A DNA stretch of 64,000 nt from Actinoplanes sp. M2I2 (GTDB lineage Bacteria; Actinomycetota; Actinomycetes; Mycobacteriales; Micromonosporaceae), in NCBI RefSeq assembly GCF_023544445.1, contig NZ_JALPVJ010000017.1, positions 62,001 through 126,000 of the forward strand, in the 5' to 3' direction. The translations under genes and the position numbers were made by a program. Of this stretch, positions 1 through 7,783 are shown piece after piece. How positions within the stretch are numbered: position 1 is the stretch's first letter; the number at the start of each line of letters is the position of its first letter. The notes beneath the pieces are model-generated. The model searched no databases. It was not told the origin of the DNA and worked only from the letters and a program-made list of their open reading frames with translations.

Positions 1-1263
1 CACGTGCTGGGCTACTACGGCGGCCCGGACGGCGTGGGCTGGGACTACGCGGGCCCCAACTACAACAGCGACGGCGACTTCATCGGCGGCGGCCGTCCGC
101 CCGGCTCCACGTTCAAGATCTACACCTTGCTGGCCGCGCTGAGTAACGGGTACGGCTTCGACACCACCTGGGACGCGGAGGCCAAGAAGGTCGGCGGCGA
201 CGCGATCAACAACTCCAGCCGTCTGCAGCTCAGCTGTGACAAGCGCCGCTGCCCGCTGGACGAGGCGACCGTCCAGTCGTACAACTTCCCCTTCTATCAC
301 CTGGCCGCCGCGCTCGGCCCCGACAAGGTGGCCCAGGCCGCGCACAAGGCCGGCATCCAGTACATCTCCAGCCCGACCAAGATCGGTGCCCGCGTCGACC
401 TGGCCAAGAGCAAGGAAGACGATCTGCGGCAGTTCGGCAACGAGATCGGCTACGGCCAGTACGCGATCACCGCGCTCGACCACGCCAACGGCATGGCCAC
501 GCTGGCCAACGACGGGCTCTACAACAAGGCGCACTTCGTCAAGTCGGTGCAGAAGCGCGACGAGAAGACCGGCAAGTTCAAGCCGGTCCACACCGAACGC
601 ATCCGGGCCACGCCGGCCTTCGAGCCCGACGTCGTGGCGGCGATCGACCACGTGCTGCAGAAGATCCCCGGCAAGAACGGTCAGAACCTGCGCGCCGGTT
701 ACGAAGCGATCGGCAAGTCCGGCACCTGGGAGTACAAGGACGGCAAGAGCGGCGACAACGGCGACGCCTGGTGGGTGGGCGGCACCAAGCACCTGGCCGC
801 ATCGGTCTGGATCGGCCGCGAGAAGGTCGTCAAGGACAAGATGCAGTTGCTGCCGATCTACAAGCCCGGCACAAAGAAGGGCATGACCGGCGGCTCCACC
901 CCCGGCGACACCTGGAAGGTCTTCATGGACCTGGCCAACAAGGCGCTGGACCCGGAGAGGGACAAGTTCCCGCCGAACGTGCAGGTCGGCGACCCGGAGA
1001 AGAAGGGCAACGGCCTCGATCCGCTGCCCACGCCGGACGACAACGGCTGCGTCCTCAACGGCACGGTCTGCCCGCCCGGCAACGACAACGACCCGGGCAC
1101 GGGCGATCCGGGCACGGGCGACCCGGGCACGGGCGACCCGGGCAACGGCGGTCCGGGCACCGGCGGTCCGGGCAACGATCCCGGCACCGGCCTCCCGCTC
1201 CCGGGCACCGGCGGCGGGAACGCCGGGGGCAACGGCGGCGGCAACGGCCGCAACAACCGCTAG
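1..1263 (+). CDS. Penicillin-binding protein, transpeptidase domain (5' end missing)
   Basis: 3' part of a peptidoglycan DD-transpeptidase; the frame is open at base 1, so the N-terminus (membrane anchor and probably a glycosyltransferase domain) lies outside the window. The three active-site motifs are visible: SxxK (STFK, bases 106-117, after GGGRPPG), SxN (SYN, 277-285) and KTG-like KSGT (715-726). Order and spacing fit class A enzymes such as PonA. It acts outside the cytoplasmic membrane, cross-linking stem peptides. The last 90 residues are a Gly/Pro/Asp/Asn-rich tail without domain character, built on 5-residue repeats (GDPGT). Such low-complexity tails are common in actinobacterial class A PBPs. 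A strong hairpin follows the stop codon. Confidence 0.92.
   Translation, partial: HVLGYYGGPDGVGWDYAGPNYNSDGDFIGGGRPPGSTFKIYTLLAALSNGYGFDTTWDAEAKKVGGDAINNSSRLQLSCDKRRCPLDEATVQSYNFPFYHLAAALGPDKVAQAAHKAGIQYISSPTKIGARVDLAKSKEDDLRQFGNEIGYGQYAITALDHANGMATLANDGLYNKAHFVKSVQKRDEKTGKFKPVHTERIRATPAFEPDVVAAIDHVLQKIPGKNGQNLRAGYEAIGKSGTWEYKDGKSGDNGDAWWVGGTKHLAASVWIGREKVVKDKMQLLPIYKPGTKKGMTGGSTPGDTWKVFMDLANKALDPERDKFPPNVQVGDPEKKGNGLDPLPTPDDNGCVLNGTVCPPGNDNDPGTGDPGTGDPGTGDPGNGGPGTGGPGNDPGTGLPLPGTGGGNAGGNGGGNGRNNR
1090..1179 (+). repeat. 15-bp tandem repeat in the PBP tail, six units
   Basis: Six consecutive 15-bp units begin at 1090, 1105, 1120, 1135, 1150 and 1165 (type GACCCGGGCACGGGC), encoding GDPGT-like pentapeptides. 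The first four are nearly identical and the last two diverge. The repeat keeps the reading frame and extends the extracellular tail. Confidence 0.9.
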
Positions 1264-1275
1264 GAAGCGCTACAA

Positions 1276-1309
1276 CCGACGGGGGCGGGCGATCACCCGC
1301 CCCCGTCGG
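1276..1309 (+). terminator. Hairpin terminator after the PBP gene
   Basis: Perfect 14-bp inverted repeat (arms 1276-1289 and 1296-1309, 6-nt loop), 12 nt after the stop codon. There is no T-run, as usual for high-GC actinobacterial terminators. It lies between convergent genes and could serve both. Confidence 0.8.
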
Positions 1310-1323
1310 AACCGACGTCGGGG

Positions 1324-1941
1324 TCAGAGCGGCAGTTCGGCCCCGGCCTGCTCCTTGACCAGGTAATCGGCGTACCAGTCGGGCCAATCCGGGTCGGCGA
1401 TGCCGGTCCGGGCCTCGTGCTCGCCGTGCGCGGTGGCCGCCCGGCGCAGCGCGGCGGCCAGGTCGGCGGTCGTGGCGAACGCCGTGGTGGTCGGGTCGAC
1501 GCGACCGGGCAGGCGGGTGGTGACCTCCTGCAGGAGCCAGCCGTTGCCGTCCGGGTCGCTGAACGACAGGAACGAGCCGTAGCTGGCGTGGTCCCGGGCC
1601 GGGCCGGGCACCCGGGCGTCGGTGCCGGCGTGGTGGAAGACCCCGCCGGCGTCGTGGAAGACCTCGCTCGGCTCGGCGCCGACCCGCTTGAGCTCGTCGT
1701 GGGCGGCGTCGATGTCGCTGACCACCAGGTGCAGGCCCCGAGCGGTGCCCGGCTCCTGTTCGGTGACGGTGGCGCCGAAGATGACCGAGGCGGGCGACCC
1801 GGGCGGGGTCACCTGCACGACCCGGAAACCGTCGTCGCAGGCGAAGTCGGCGTCCAGCCGCCAGCCCAGCCTGGTGTAGAACTCCTTGGACCGGTCGACG
1901 TCCGAGACGGGGACCACGACGATTTCGAGCTTCATGTCCAT
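1324..1941 (-). CDS. VOC (glyoxalase/bleomycin resistance-fold) family protein
   Basis: 205 residues. The first ~125 show the VOC pattern: an opening beta strand (KLEIVVVPVSDVDRSKEFYTR), a central LHLVVSDIDAAHDEL segment and the terminal SFSDPDGNGWLLQE strand. A further ~70 helical residues end in a WPDWYADYL motif, an extension found in some actinobacterial VOC proteins. Members bind a metal and small substrates (glyoxalase, dioxygenase, antibiotic sequestration); which of these applies here cannot be told. The ATG at 1941 is preceded by GGAGG at good spacing; an internal ATG two codons later is less well placed. Divergent from the MFS gene across ~150 bp. Confidence 0.85.
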   Translation of the reverse strand: MDMKLEIVVVPVSDVDRSKEFYTRLGWRLDADFACDDGFRVVQVTPPGSPASVIFGATVTEQEPGTARGLHLVVSDIDAAHDELKRVGAEPSEVFHDAGGVFHHAGTDARVPGPARDHASYGSFLSFSDPDGNGWLLQEVTTRLPGRVDPTTTAFATTADLAAALRRAATAHGEHEARTGIADPDWPDWYADYLVKEQAGAELPL

Positions 1942-2093
1942 GACAGCGCCTCCAGCGCTCGTACGGATGATGCCGACCCGTCGAGACTGCCGCCCCCCGG
2001 TCCCAGGTCGCGCCAGGGAGACACACTGGTCGCCCGGGTACCAGGGAATGCCACGGGCGCGAACCGGAGCCCGGGCGGCCGACGCTGGGAGCC

Positions 2094-3542
2094 ATGACAG
2101 TCCTCACCGAGGGCCCGGGCCCGGTGGCGTTGCGCTCGCCGGCCGGGGTGGCCCTGGTCGCCGCGACGGTGCTCGCGTCGATGGTCGGCTTCGTCGACGC
2201 GTACATGATCAACGTGGCCGTCCCGGCGATCGGCCGTGACCTGCCCGCGAGCGTCGACGAGCTGCAGTGGGTGCTGACCGGCTATCTGATCACCGTCGCC
2301 TCGCTGCTGCTGCTGGCCGGGGCGCTGGCCGACCACTTCGGCCGCAAGCGGGTGCTGGTCGCCGGGCTGCTGGTGATGCTGGCCGCCTCGGTCGCCTGTG
2401 CCGTCGCCCCCACCCCGGCCGCGCTGATCGCCGCCCGGCTCGTTCAGGGGGCCGGCGGCGCGCTGGTCGTGCCCAGCAGCCTGGCCCTGCTCAACGGGTC
2501 GCTGCGGGCCGGGGACCGGGCCCGCGGGATCGGCATCTGGGCCGGCATCTCGACGCTGGGCACCACGCTCGGCCCGTACGGCGGGGGCTGGCTGGTCGAT
2601 CACGCGTCCTGGCGCTGGGTGTTCTTGGTGAACGTGCCGCTGATCGCGGCCGCCCTGCTGGTGCTGACCCGGGTGCCGGCCGACCACGAGCAGCGCCGGC
2701 CGCTGTCGGTCGACGTGGGTGGTGCGCTGCTGGCGTCGGTCGGTCTGAGCGGGATCATCTTCGCGCTGACCTCGTCGTCGTGGCCGGCCGCGGTGATCGG
2801 GGTGGGCTGCCTGGTCGCGCTGGTGCCGCTCGAGCGGCGTCTGCGCCGGCCGATGCTGCGGCTGTCGCTGTTCACGTCGCGGCCGTTCGACGCGATCAAC
2901 GTGGCGACGGTGCTGTTCTACGGCGCCATCTCGGCCGCCTCGTACCTGGTCGTGCTGCTCTGTCAGCTGCGGCTCGGCTACAGCGCGACCGAGGCCGGGG
3001 CGGCGCTGATCCCCGAGTCGGCCGTCTTCCTGGTCGTGTCGCCGCTGGCCGGGGCGCTGGTGGCCCGGATCGGCACGCGTTGGCCGATGGCGATCGGCAT
3101 CCTGCTGGTGGCGGCCGGCTTCGTCTGGCTGGCGGCGGCGCGACCCGGTCAGCCGTACGGGGAAGCGATCCTGCCCGGGGCGATCCTGTGGGGCCTGGGT
3201 CTCGGGCTGGCCGTCGCGCCGCTCACCGCCGGGGTGCTGGCCGCCGTGCCCGACGACGACCTGGGGGAGGCCTCGGCCATCAACGACGCCGCGTCCCGGG
3301 TCGGCGGGGTGGTGCTGATCGCGCTCGTCCCGCTGCTGCTGGGCGTCGGCGGGGCCACCGACTTCACCGGTCCGCTGGCCGACCGCTACCGCTTCGCCAT
3401 GGTCGTGCTGGCCGGCGTCACCTTCGCCGCCGCCGTACTGACCGCCCTGTTCGTCCCGAGCCGCCGGGTCACCGCGCCGCATCCGGCGCCGGGCCCGCGG
3501 GTGCACGCGTGCGCCGTACCAGTGAAAGGGAACCGACCATGA
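2094..3542 (+). CDS. MFS drug exporter, DHA2 (EmrB/QacA-like) family
   Basis: 482 residues, very hydrophobic, with about 14 predicted membrane segments. It carries the motif A-like loop DHFGRKRVLVAG after the second segment and the motif C region GPYGGGWLVDHASWRWVFLVN typical of proton-driven drug exporters. Likely a plasma-membrane proton antiporter exporting small lipophilic or cationic compounds; the substrate is unknown. The stop codon overlaps the next gene's start as ATGA (3539-3542), so the SDR-like protein is probably translationally coupled. The ATG at 2094 has a weak GGGAG upstream. Confidence 0.9.
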   Translation: MTVLTEGPGPVALRSPAGVALVAATVLASMVGFVDAYMINVAVPAIGRDLPASVDELQWVLTGYLITVASLLLLAGALADHFGRKRVLVAGLLVMLAASVACAVAPTPAALIAARLVQGAGGALVVPSSLALLNGSLRAGDRARGIGIWAGISTLGTTLGPYGGGWLVDHASWRWVFLVNVPLIAAALLVLTRVPADHEQRRPLSVDVGGALLASVGLSGIIFALTSSSWPAAVIGVGCLVALVPLERRLRRPMLRLSLFTSRPFDAINVATVLFYGAISAASYLVVLLCQLRLGYSATEAGAALIPESAVFLVVSPLAGALVARIGTRWPMAIGILLVAAGFVWLAAARPGQPYGEAILPGAILWGLGLGLAVAPLTAGVLAAVPDDDLGEASAINDAASRVGGVVLIALVPLLLGVGGATDFTGPLADRYRFAMVVLAGVTFAAAVLTALFVPSRRVTAPHPAPGPRVHACAVPVKGNRP

Positions 3543-4249
3543 AGGACAGCATCGTCGTCGTCCTCGGCGGCACCTCCGGCATCGGCCTGGAGACCGCCCG
3601 GCTGGCCCGCGCGGCCGGCGCCGACCTGATCGTCACCGGCCGCGACCCGGCCCGGCTGGAAGCGGTCCGCGACGAGCTCGGGGCCACCGCGGTGACCCTC
3701 GACCTGGGCGACACCGTGGCGGTCGCCCGGTTCTTCGCCGACCTGCCCGAGCCGGTCGACCACGTGCTGGTCAGCGGGGGCGGCCCGTTCTACGCCCCGA
3801 TCGCCGAGCTGGACTTCGACCGGGCCCGGGTCTTCCTCGACGAGCACATCCTGGGCCACCTGCGCATCGTCCGCGAGTGCGCCACCCGGGTACGGTCCGG
3901 CGGTTCGCTGACCTTCATCAGCGGCACCGGGGCCCGCCACGCCGCCGTCGGCATCAGCCTGGCCGCCATCGGCACCGCCGCGGTCACGGCCATCACCGCG
4001 AACGCGGCCCTCGAGATCGGGCCGGTGCGGGTCAACGCGGTCGCGGCCGGCTTCGTCGACACCCCGCTGTCGGCCCGGATCCTCGGCGACGACCTGGAAG
4101 ACCGTCGCCGGCAGCTGCGCGACACCCTGCCGATCCACCGGGTCGTCGGCGCCGAGGACGTCGCCGCGCTCGTCCTGCACCTGATGACCAACACGGCCCT
4201 GACCGGAGCCGTCTACGACGTCGACGGCGGCCAGCAGCTCACTCGCTGA
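3539..4249 (+). CDS. SDR-fold protein lacking the catalytic Tyr and Lys
   Basis: 236 residues with a Rossmann fold: GGTSGIG dinucleotide-binding motif at residues 9-15, VSGGGP in place of the usual NNAG, and a conserved C-terminal run RVNAVAAGFVDTP followed by TGAVYDVDGGQ. Where active SDRs have YxxxK (normally YSASK just before the AAxxAL helix) this protein reads AAIGT, so both proton-relay residues are gone, while a serine (FISGTG) remains. It may bind NAD(P)H without classical oxidoreductase activity, or act as a binding or regulatory partner. The start is fixed by the ATGA overlap with the MFS exporter, suggesting a shared role. Confidence 0.85.
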   Translation: MKDSIVVVLGGTSGIGLETARLARAAGADLIVTGRDPARLEAVRDELGATAVTLDLGDTVAVARFFADLPEPVDHVLVSGGGPFYAPIAELDFDRARVFLDEHILGHLRIVRECATRVRSGGSLTFISGTGARHAAVGISLAAIGTAAVTAITANAALEIGPVRVNAVAAGFVDTPLSARILGDDLEDRRRQLRDTLPIHRVVGAEDVAALVLHLMTNTALTGAVYDVDGGQQLTR

Positions 4250-4625
4250 CCAGTTTGCCCAACGCGAGGCGGGCGGCCGGCAGATACAGGAGGACGGCGG
4301 GTGCGAAACCCTCGATGGCCAGCAGCGTTCTCGTCCCGGCCGCGGTGGCCTCGACGGTGTGCCACAGCGTCAGCCGGACCCCGGCCGCCGACACGACCCA
4401 GGACCAGGCCCGCGGCGGGGTCACCTGCTCGATGCGGAACCGGACCGGGAACCCGAGCGGCCCGTGCACCGTCCCGGAGACACCGGCCCGCAGCACCGGC
4501 TCGGGATAGTCGACCGACCGGATCTGTGGCGACCACTCCGGCCACCGCCCGGGTCGCGCGTACCGGTCCCACACGTCGTCCGCGGGCCGCGGCCCGACCA
4601 CTTCCAGCGCCCGGCGCAATGTCAT
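4239..4625 (-). CDS. SRPBCC (START/polyketide cyclase-like) protein
   Basis: About 128 residues from the ATG at 4625. The pattern [25 protein letters not shown] is the ligand-pocket entry typical of the SRPBCC fold, and the C-terminal helix follows [12 protein letters not shown]. Members bind hydrophobic ligands in a deep cavity; no catalytic function can be assigned. A longer start at 4652 would overlap the divergent flavoprotein gene and its Shine-Dalgarno, so I prefer 4625 although no good ribosome site precedes it. The 3' end overlaps the convergent SDR-like gene by 11 bases. Confidence 0.75.
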   Translation of the reverse strand: MTLRRALEVVGPRPADDVWDRYARPGRWPEWSPQIRSVDYPEPVLRAGVSGTVHGPLGFPVRFRIEQVTPPRAWSWVVSAAGVRLTLWHTVEATAAGTRTLLAIEGFAPAVLLYLPAARLALGKLVSE

Positions 4626-4644
4626 CACCACCAGGAGGCTACTG

Positions 4645-5964
4645 ATGAGCAACGACTACGACGTCATCGTCGTCGGCGGCGGGTCGCCCGGCGAGCACTG
4701 CGCCGGGTATCTCGCCGGGGGCGGGCTGCGGGTGGCCCTGGTCGAACGCGAGCTCGTCGGCGGGGAGTGCTCGTACTACGCGTGCATCCCGTCGAAGACC
4801 CTGCTGCGGCCCGGGGAAGCGGTCAACGCCGCCCGCGAAGCCGAGTCGAACGCCGAGGTCGACGTGAAGCGGGCGCTCGCCTGGCGCGATTTCATGGTGT
4901 CGAACTACTCGGACGCCGGACAGCAGCAGTGGCTGGCCACCGCCGGCATCGACCTGCTGCGCGGCGCCGGGCGGCTCGCCGGTCCGGGCACGGTCGAGGT
5001 GAACGGCGTCCGGCACACCGCCGATCACGTCGTGCTGGCCACCGGCGCCGCCCCGATCAGCCCGCCGATCCCGGGGCTGCGGGACCTCGACGGCGTGTGG
5101 ACCAACCGCGAGGTCACCGGCATGCGCGAGGTGCCCCGGCGGCTGATCGTGCTCGGCGCCGGGCCGGTCGGCGTCGAGATGGCCCAGGCGGTGCGCCGGC
5201 TCGGCGGCGAGGTGGTGCTGACCGCGCGCGGCGACCGGGTGCTGCCGCGCGAGCCCGCCGGGCTGGGGCAGGCGCTCGGCGAGATGCTGCGCCGCGACGG
5301 CGTCGAGCTGGTGCTCGGCCCGGCGGCGGTGGCCGCCCGCCGCGACGGCGACGACTACGTGCTCACCCTCGACGACGGCCGGGAGCTGCGCGGCGACCGG
5401 CTGCTCGTGGCCACCGGGCGGCGTCCGCGCACGCACGACATCGGCCTGGAGACCGTCGGGGTCACGGTGACCGGCGCCGGCGTCCCGGTCGACAGCCGGC
5501 TGCGCGTCACCGACCGGCTCTGGGCCGTCGGCGACGTGACCGGGCTGCACATGTTCACCCACGTCGGCAAGTACCAGGGCGAGGTGGCCGGCGACAACCT
5601 CCTGGGCCGGCCCCGCGAGGCCGACTACCGGGCCGTGCCGCGGACCGTGTTCACCGACCCGCAGGCGGCCGCGGTGGGCGCGACCGAGGCGCCGTTCAGC
5701 GCCACCGCCGCAATCAACGAGGTCGCCAAGATGGAGACCTACTCCCGGGCGTACGCGGACTCGCCCGGCTTCCTGACCCTGCTCAGCGACGGTGAGGTGC
5801 TGGTCGGGGCGTACGCCCTGGGCCCGGAGGCGGGGGAGTGGCTGCAGCAGGCCACCCTGGCGATCCGAGCGCGCGTCCCGCTCGACGTGCTGCGCGACAC
5901 CATCCAGCCGTTCCCGACGTTCTCCGAGATCTACGTGGCCGCCCTGCAAGCGCTGCCCCGATGA
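4645..5964 (+). CDS. FAD-dependent pyridine nucleotide-disulfide oxidoreductase family protein
   Basis: 439 residues in the lipoamide dehydrogenase/mercuric reductase layout. The FAD motif GGGSPG is at residues 11-16, the redox-active pair is Cys42 and Cys47 in [13 protein letters not shown], the NAD(P)H motif [10 protein letters not shown] is near 170, the second FAD motif ends WAVGDVTG, and a C-terminal dimerisation domain follows. Two features are unusual: the spacer between the cysteines is SYYA, and the C-terminal HPTxSE signature that supplies the catalytic His-Glu pair reads QPFPTFSE, with no His. Substrate unknown; NAD(P)H-driven reduction of a small disulfide or quinone is likelier than lipoamide oxidation. 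AGGAGG 7 nt before the ATG supports the start. Confidence 0.88.
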   Translation: MSNDYDVIVVGGGSPGEHCAGYLAGGGLRVALVERELVGGECSYYACIPSKTLLRPGEAVNAAREAESNAEVDVKRALAWRDFMVSNYSDAGQQQWLATAGIDLLRGAGRLAGPGTVEVNGVRHTADHVVLATGAAPISPPIPGLRDLDGVWTNREVTGMREVPRRLIVLGAGPVGVEMAQAVRRLGGEVVLTARGDRVLPREPAGLGQALGEMLRRDGVELVLGPAAVAARRDGDDYVLTLDDGRELRGDRLLVATGRRPRTHDIGLETVGVTVTGAGVPVDSRLRVTDRLWAVGDVTGLHMFTHVGKYQGEVAGDNLLGRPREADYRAVPRTVFTDPQAAAVGATEAPFSATAAINEVAKMETYSRAYADSPGFLTLLSDGEVLVGAYALGPEAGEWLQQATLAIRARVPLDVLRDTIQPFPTFSEIYVAALQALPR

Positions 5965-6228
5965 CGTCCCGGGAGCGTCGACGCCCTGATCATCCAGAAC
6001 GCCGTCGCGCACGGACAGCAGACTCGGTCCCCTGTGGTGGCGCTGCGCGCCTTCTGGCCGGCCGCGCCGCCCACGAGGCGGCGCTGCGCGAGAACTTCCT
6101 CTCGCTCGAAGCCACCCGGAGCCGGCATCTGGGCCCGACCCGGCGATCGACCGGTACGCCGCGACCTGTGGACCGAGGAGTTCGCCTTTCTCGGCTGCCC
6201 GGGCCAGGCCAGCCGGCGGGACGCCGGA
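5965..6228. other. Stretch without an intact gene
   Basis: Frames here are open only in short pieces and no start with a ribosome site leads to a protein-like sequence. One frame gives ALIIQNAVAHG and another LRENFLSLEA, which look like scraps of former coding sequence, but I cannot assign a family. It may contain the terminator of the flavoprotein gene; no strong hairpin was seen. Confidence 0.4.
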
Positions 6229-6321
6229 TCAAGCCGCCGGCGTCTGGGCGGTCGTCGGGTCAGGCCGCCGGCGTCTGGGCGGTCGCCGAGTCAGGCCGCC
6301 GGCGTCTCGGCGGTGGCGACG
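6229..6321. repeat. 31-bp tandem triplication of a gene's 3' end
   Basis: Three head-to-tail 31-bp units (6229-6259, 6260-6290, 6291-6321), 80-90% identical. The last unit is the C-terminal coding end of the PEBP gene including its stop codon; the other two are copies of that end lying downstream. Because 31 is not a multiple of three, each copy shifts frame, and each carries its own TGA after codons for TPAA or a near variant. Confidence 0.85.
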
Positions 6322-6827
6322 ATCGTCGCCCGGGCCAGGATGTGCCCGGCCATCGTGAAGCCCAGGAAGGCCGGAGTGCCGTCGGCGGGAACGCCGATGG
6401 TCTCGACGTCGAGCGCGTGCACGGTGATGAAGTACCGGTGCGGGCCGTGACCGGCGGGCGGCGCGCCACCGACGAAACGGGCCGCGCGGGCGTCGTTGGG
6501 CAGCTGGAAGGCCGGCTCCGGCAGACCCGAACCGGTGTCGTCACCCGCGCCCTCGGGCAGCGAGGTCACCGCGGCCGGCAGGTCGGCGACCGCCCAGTGC
6601 CAGAAGCCGGAGCCGGTGGGCGCGTCGGGGTCGTACATGGTGACCGCGTAGCTCTTCGTGCCCTCGGGGGCGCCGCTCCAGCCCAGCGCGGGTGAGGCGT
6701 CCTGGCCGCCGGGCAGGCCGAACAGGCCGGACATCTGTGCGAGGGGCAGCGGCTCGCCGTCCTTGACGCTCGTGCTGGTGACGGTGAAGCCCGGCACCTC
6801 GGGCAGCCGGGCGAACGGGTCGTTCAT
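6291..6827 (-). CDS. PEBP family protein (YbhB/YbcL, Raf kinase inhibitor-like)
   Basis: 178 residues. The anion-pocket signatures of the phosphatidylethanolamine-binding protein fold are present: MYDPDAPTGSGFWHWAV around residue 60 and GPHRYFITVHALD around 135. Bacterial members are cytoplasmic, of uncertain role, possibly binding phosphorylated ligands. The ATG at 6827 has GAGGAG 6 nt upstream; a longer start at 6866 would run into the regulatory region. Divergent from a GntR regulator with an AT-rich palindrome between them, suggesting control by it. The end of the gene has been duplicated twice downstream. Confidence 0.9.
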   Translation of the reverse strand: MNDPFARLPEVPGFTVTSTSVKDGEPLPLAQMSGLFGLPGGQDASPALGWSGAPEGTKSYAVTMYDPDAPTGSGFWHWAVADLPAAVTSLPEGAGDDTGSGLPEPAFQLPNDARAARFVGGAPPAGHGPHRYFITVHALDVETIGVPADGTPAFLGFTMAGHILARATIVATAETPAA

Positions 6828-6873
6828 GGTGTCTCCTCGTCCTTGCTTCGTCCTATGATCGACCAACGTACAG

Positions 6874-6885
6874 ATAATCGATTAT
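6874..6885. promoter_or_regulatory. AT-rich palindrome between PEBP and GntR genes
   Basis: Perfect 12-bp palindrome ATAATCGATTAT in an AT-rich island within very GC-rich DNA. It overlaps a possible -10 (TATTCT, 6883-6888) for the GntR gene. Likely operator for the adjacent GntR protein, controlling itself and perhaps the divergent PEBP gene. Confidence 0.6.
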
Positions 6886-6895
6886 TCTTGCTAGA

Positions 6896-7543
6896 GTGAT
6901 GACCATGACAGTGTCGGAGGGGATGTACGCCTCGATGCGCTCGGCCGTGCTGCGCGGCGAGTTCGAGCCGGGGCAGGCGTTGAAGCCGCAGGAGCTGGCC
7001 ACCCGGCACGGGGTGAGTCTCGCGGTGGCCCGGGAGGCGCTGCTGCGCCTGGTCGGGGAGGGCCTGGCCGATCGCCGGCCCAACCGGGGCTTCGCCGTGC
7101 CGGCCACCGGCGCCGACCGCTGGCAGCAGATCGCCGAGGCGCGCTCGCTCCTGGAGCCGGCCGCCCTGCGCCTGGCGGTGGCCCGCGGCGACCTGGAGTG
7201 GGAGGCTGCCGTGCGGGCCGCTCACCACCGCCTGGCCGGCACCCCGTTCCACGACCGCGAGGGTGACGCCGGGGTCGGGGACGCATGGGCCGAGGCCCAC
7301 CGCCGGTTCCATCGCGCGCTGCTCGAGGGCTGCGGCAACGATGTCGTCCTGCAGACGTTCGACCGGCTGTGGACGGCGGGTGAGCTGGCCCGCCGCTGGT
7401 CACCGGTCGCCGACCCGTCGCGCGACGCCGCCGCCGAACACCGGGCCCTCGAGCAGGCCGCCCTGTCCCGCGACGCCGACCGGGCCGCCGACCTGCTGTG
7501 CCACCACGTCCTGCGAACCGCGGCGGCGCTGCGGCCGGAGTGA
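6896..7543 (+). CDS. GntR family transcriptional regulator, FadR/FCD subfamily
   Basis: 215 residues. The N-terminal winged helix (residues ~5-70) has the GntR signature LKPQELATRHGVSLAVAREALLRLVGEGL. The C-terminal ~140-residue all-helical domain fits FCD, with acidic and histidine positions (HRRFHRALLEGC, EHRALEQAALSRD) of the kind that coordinate a metal and carboxylate ligand. It probably represses itself and the divergent PEBP gene through the palindrome at 6874-6885; the effector is unknown. A GTG at 6896 lies 7 nt after a -10-like TATTCT, which would make the transcript leaderless; the ATG at 6899 is the alternative. Confidence 0.88.
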   Translation: MMTMTVSEGMYASMRSAVLRGEFEPGQALKPQELATRHGVSLAVAREALLRLVGEGLADRRPNRGFAVPATGADRWQQIAEARSLLEPAALRLAVARGDLEWEAAVRAAHHRLAGTPFHDREGDAGVGDAWAEAHRRFHRALLEGCGNDVVLQTFDRLWTAGELARRWSPVADPSRDAAAEHRALEQAALSRDADRAADLLCHHVLRTAAALRPE

Positions 7544-7628
7544 TCAGGCCCGGGGCGCGACGGACCCGCGTCGCGCCGGCAGCAGATGGCGCGGCGACCG
7601 CGTGGTCGGCACAGCCGCATCCTCCTAT

Positions 7629-7644
7629 TCCTAGCCTCCTAGGA
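7629..7644. promoter_or_regulatory. Inverted repeat TCCTAG-N4-CTAGGA upstream of the histidine kinase
   Basis: Six-base arms around CCTC, in the 240-bp space between the GntR gene and the histidine kinase. It is followed by a small hairpin (GGGAG/CTCCC). Possibly a regulator site or the GntR gene's terminator. The rest of this space shows no coding character. Confidence 0.3.
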
Positions 7645-7783
7645 TGCCTTAGCGGTAGTGCGGGAGGGGTTCGCTCCCTCTCTGCACCGGAGGACCGCAC
7701 ACGTGCGGGCCGTGCCGACCGATGATCTGCACTGTCAGGTCAGCATCGGCTGTCTTCGGTCAGCAGGTCTTCAAGGGGGAAAG

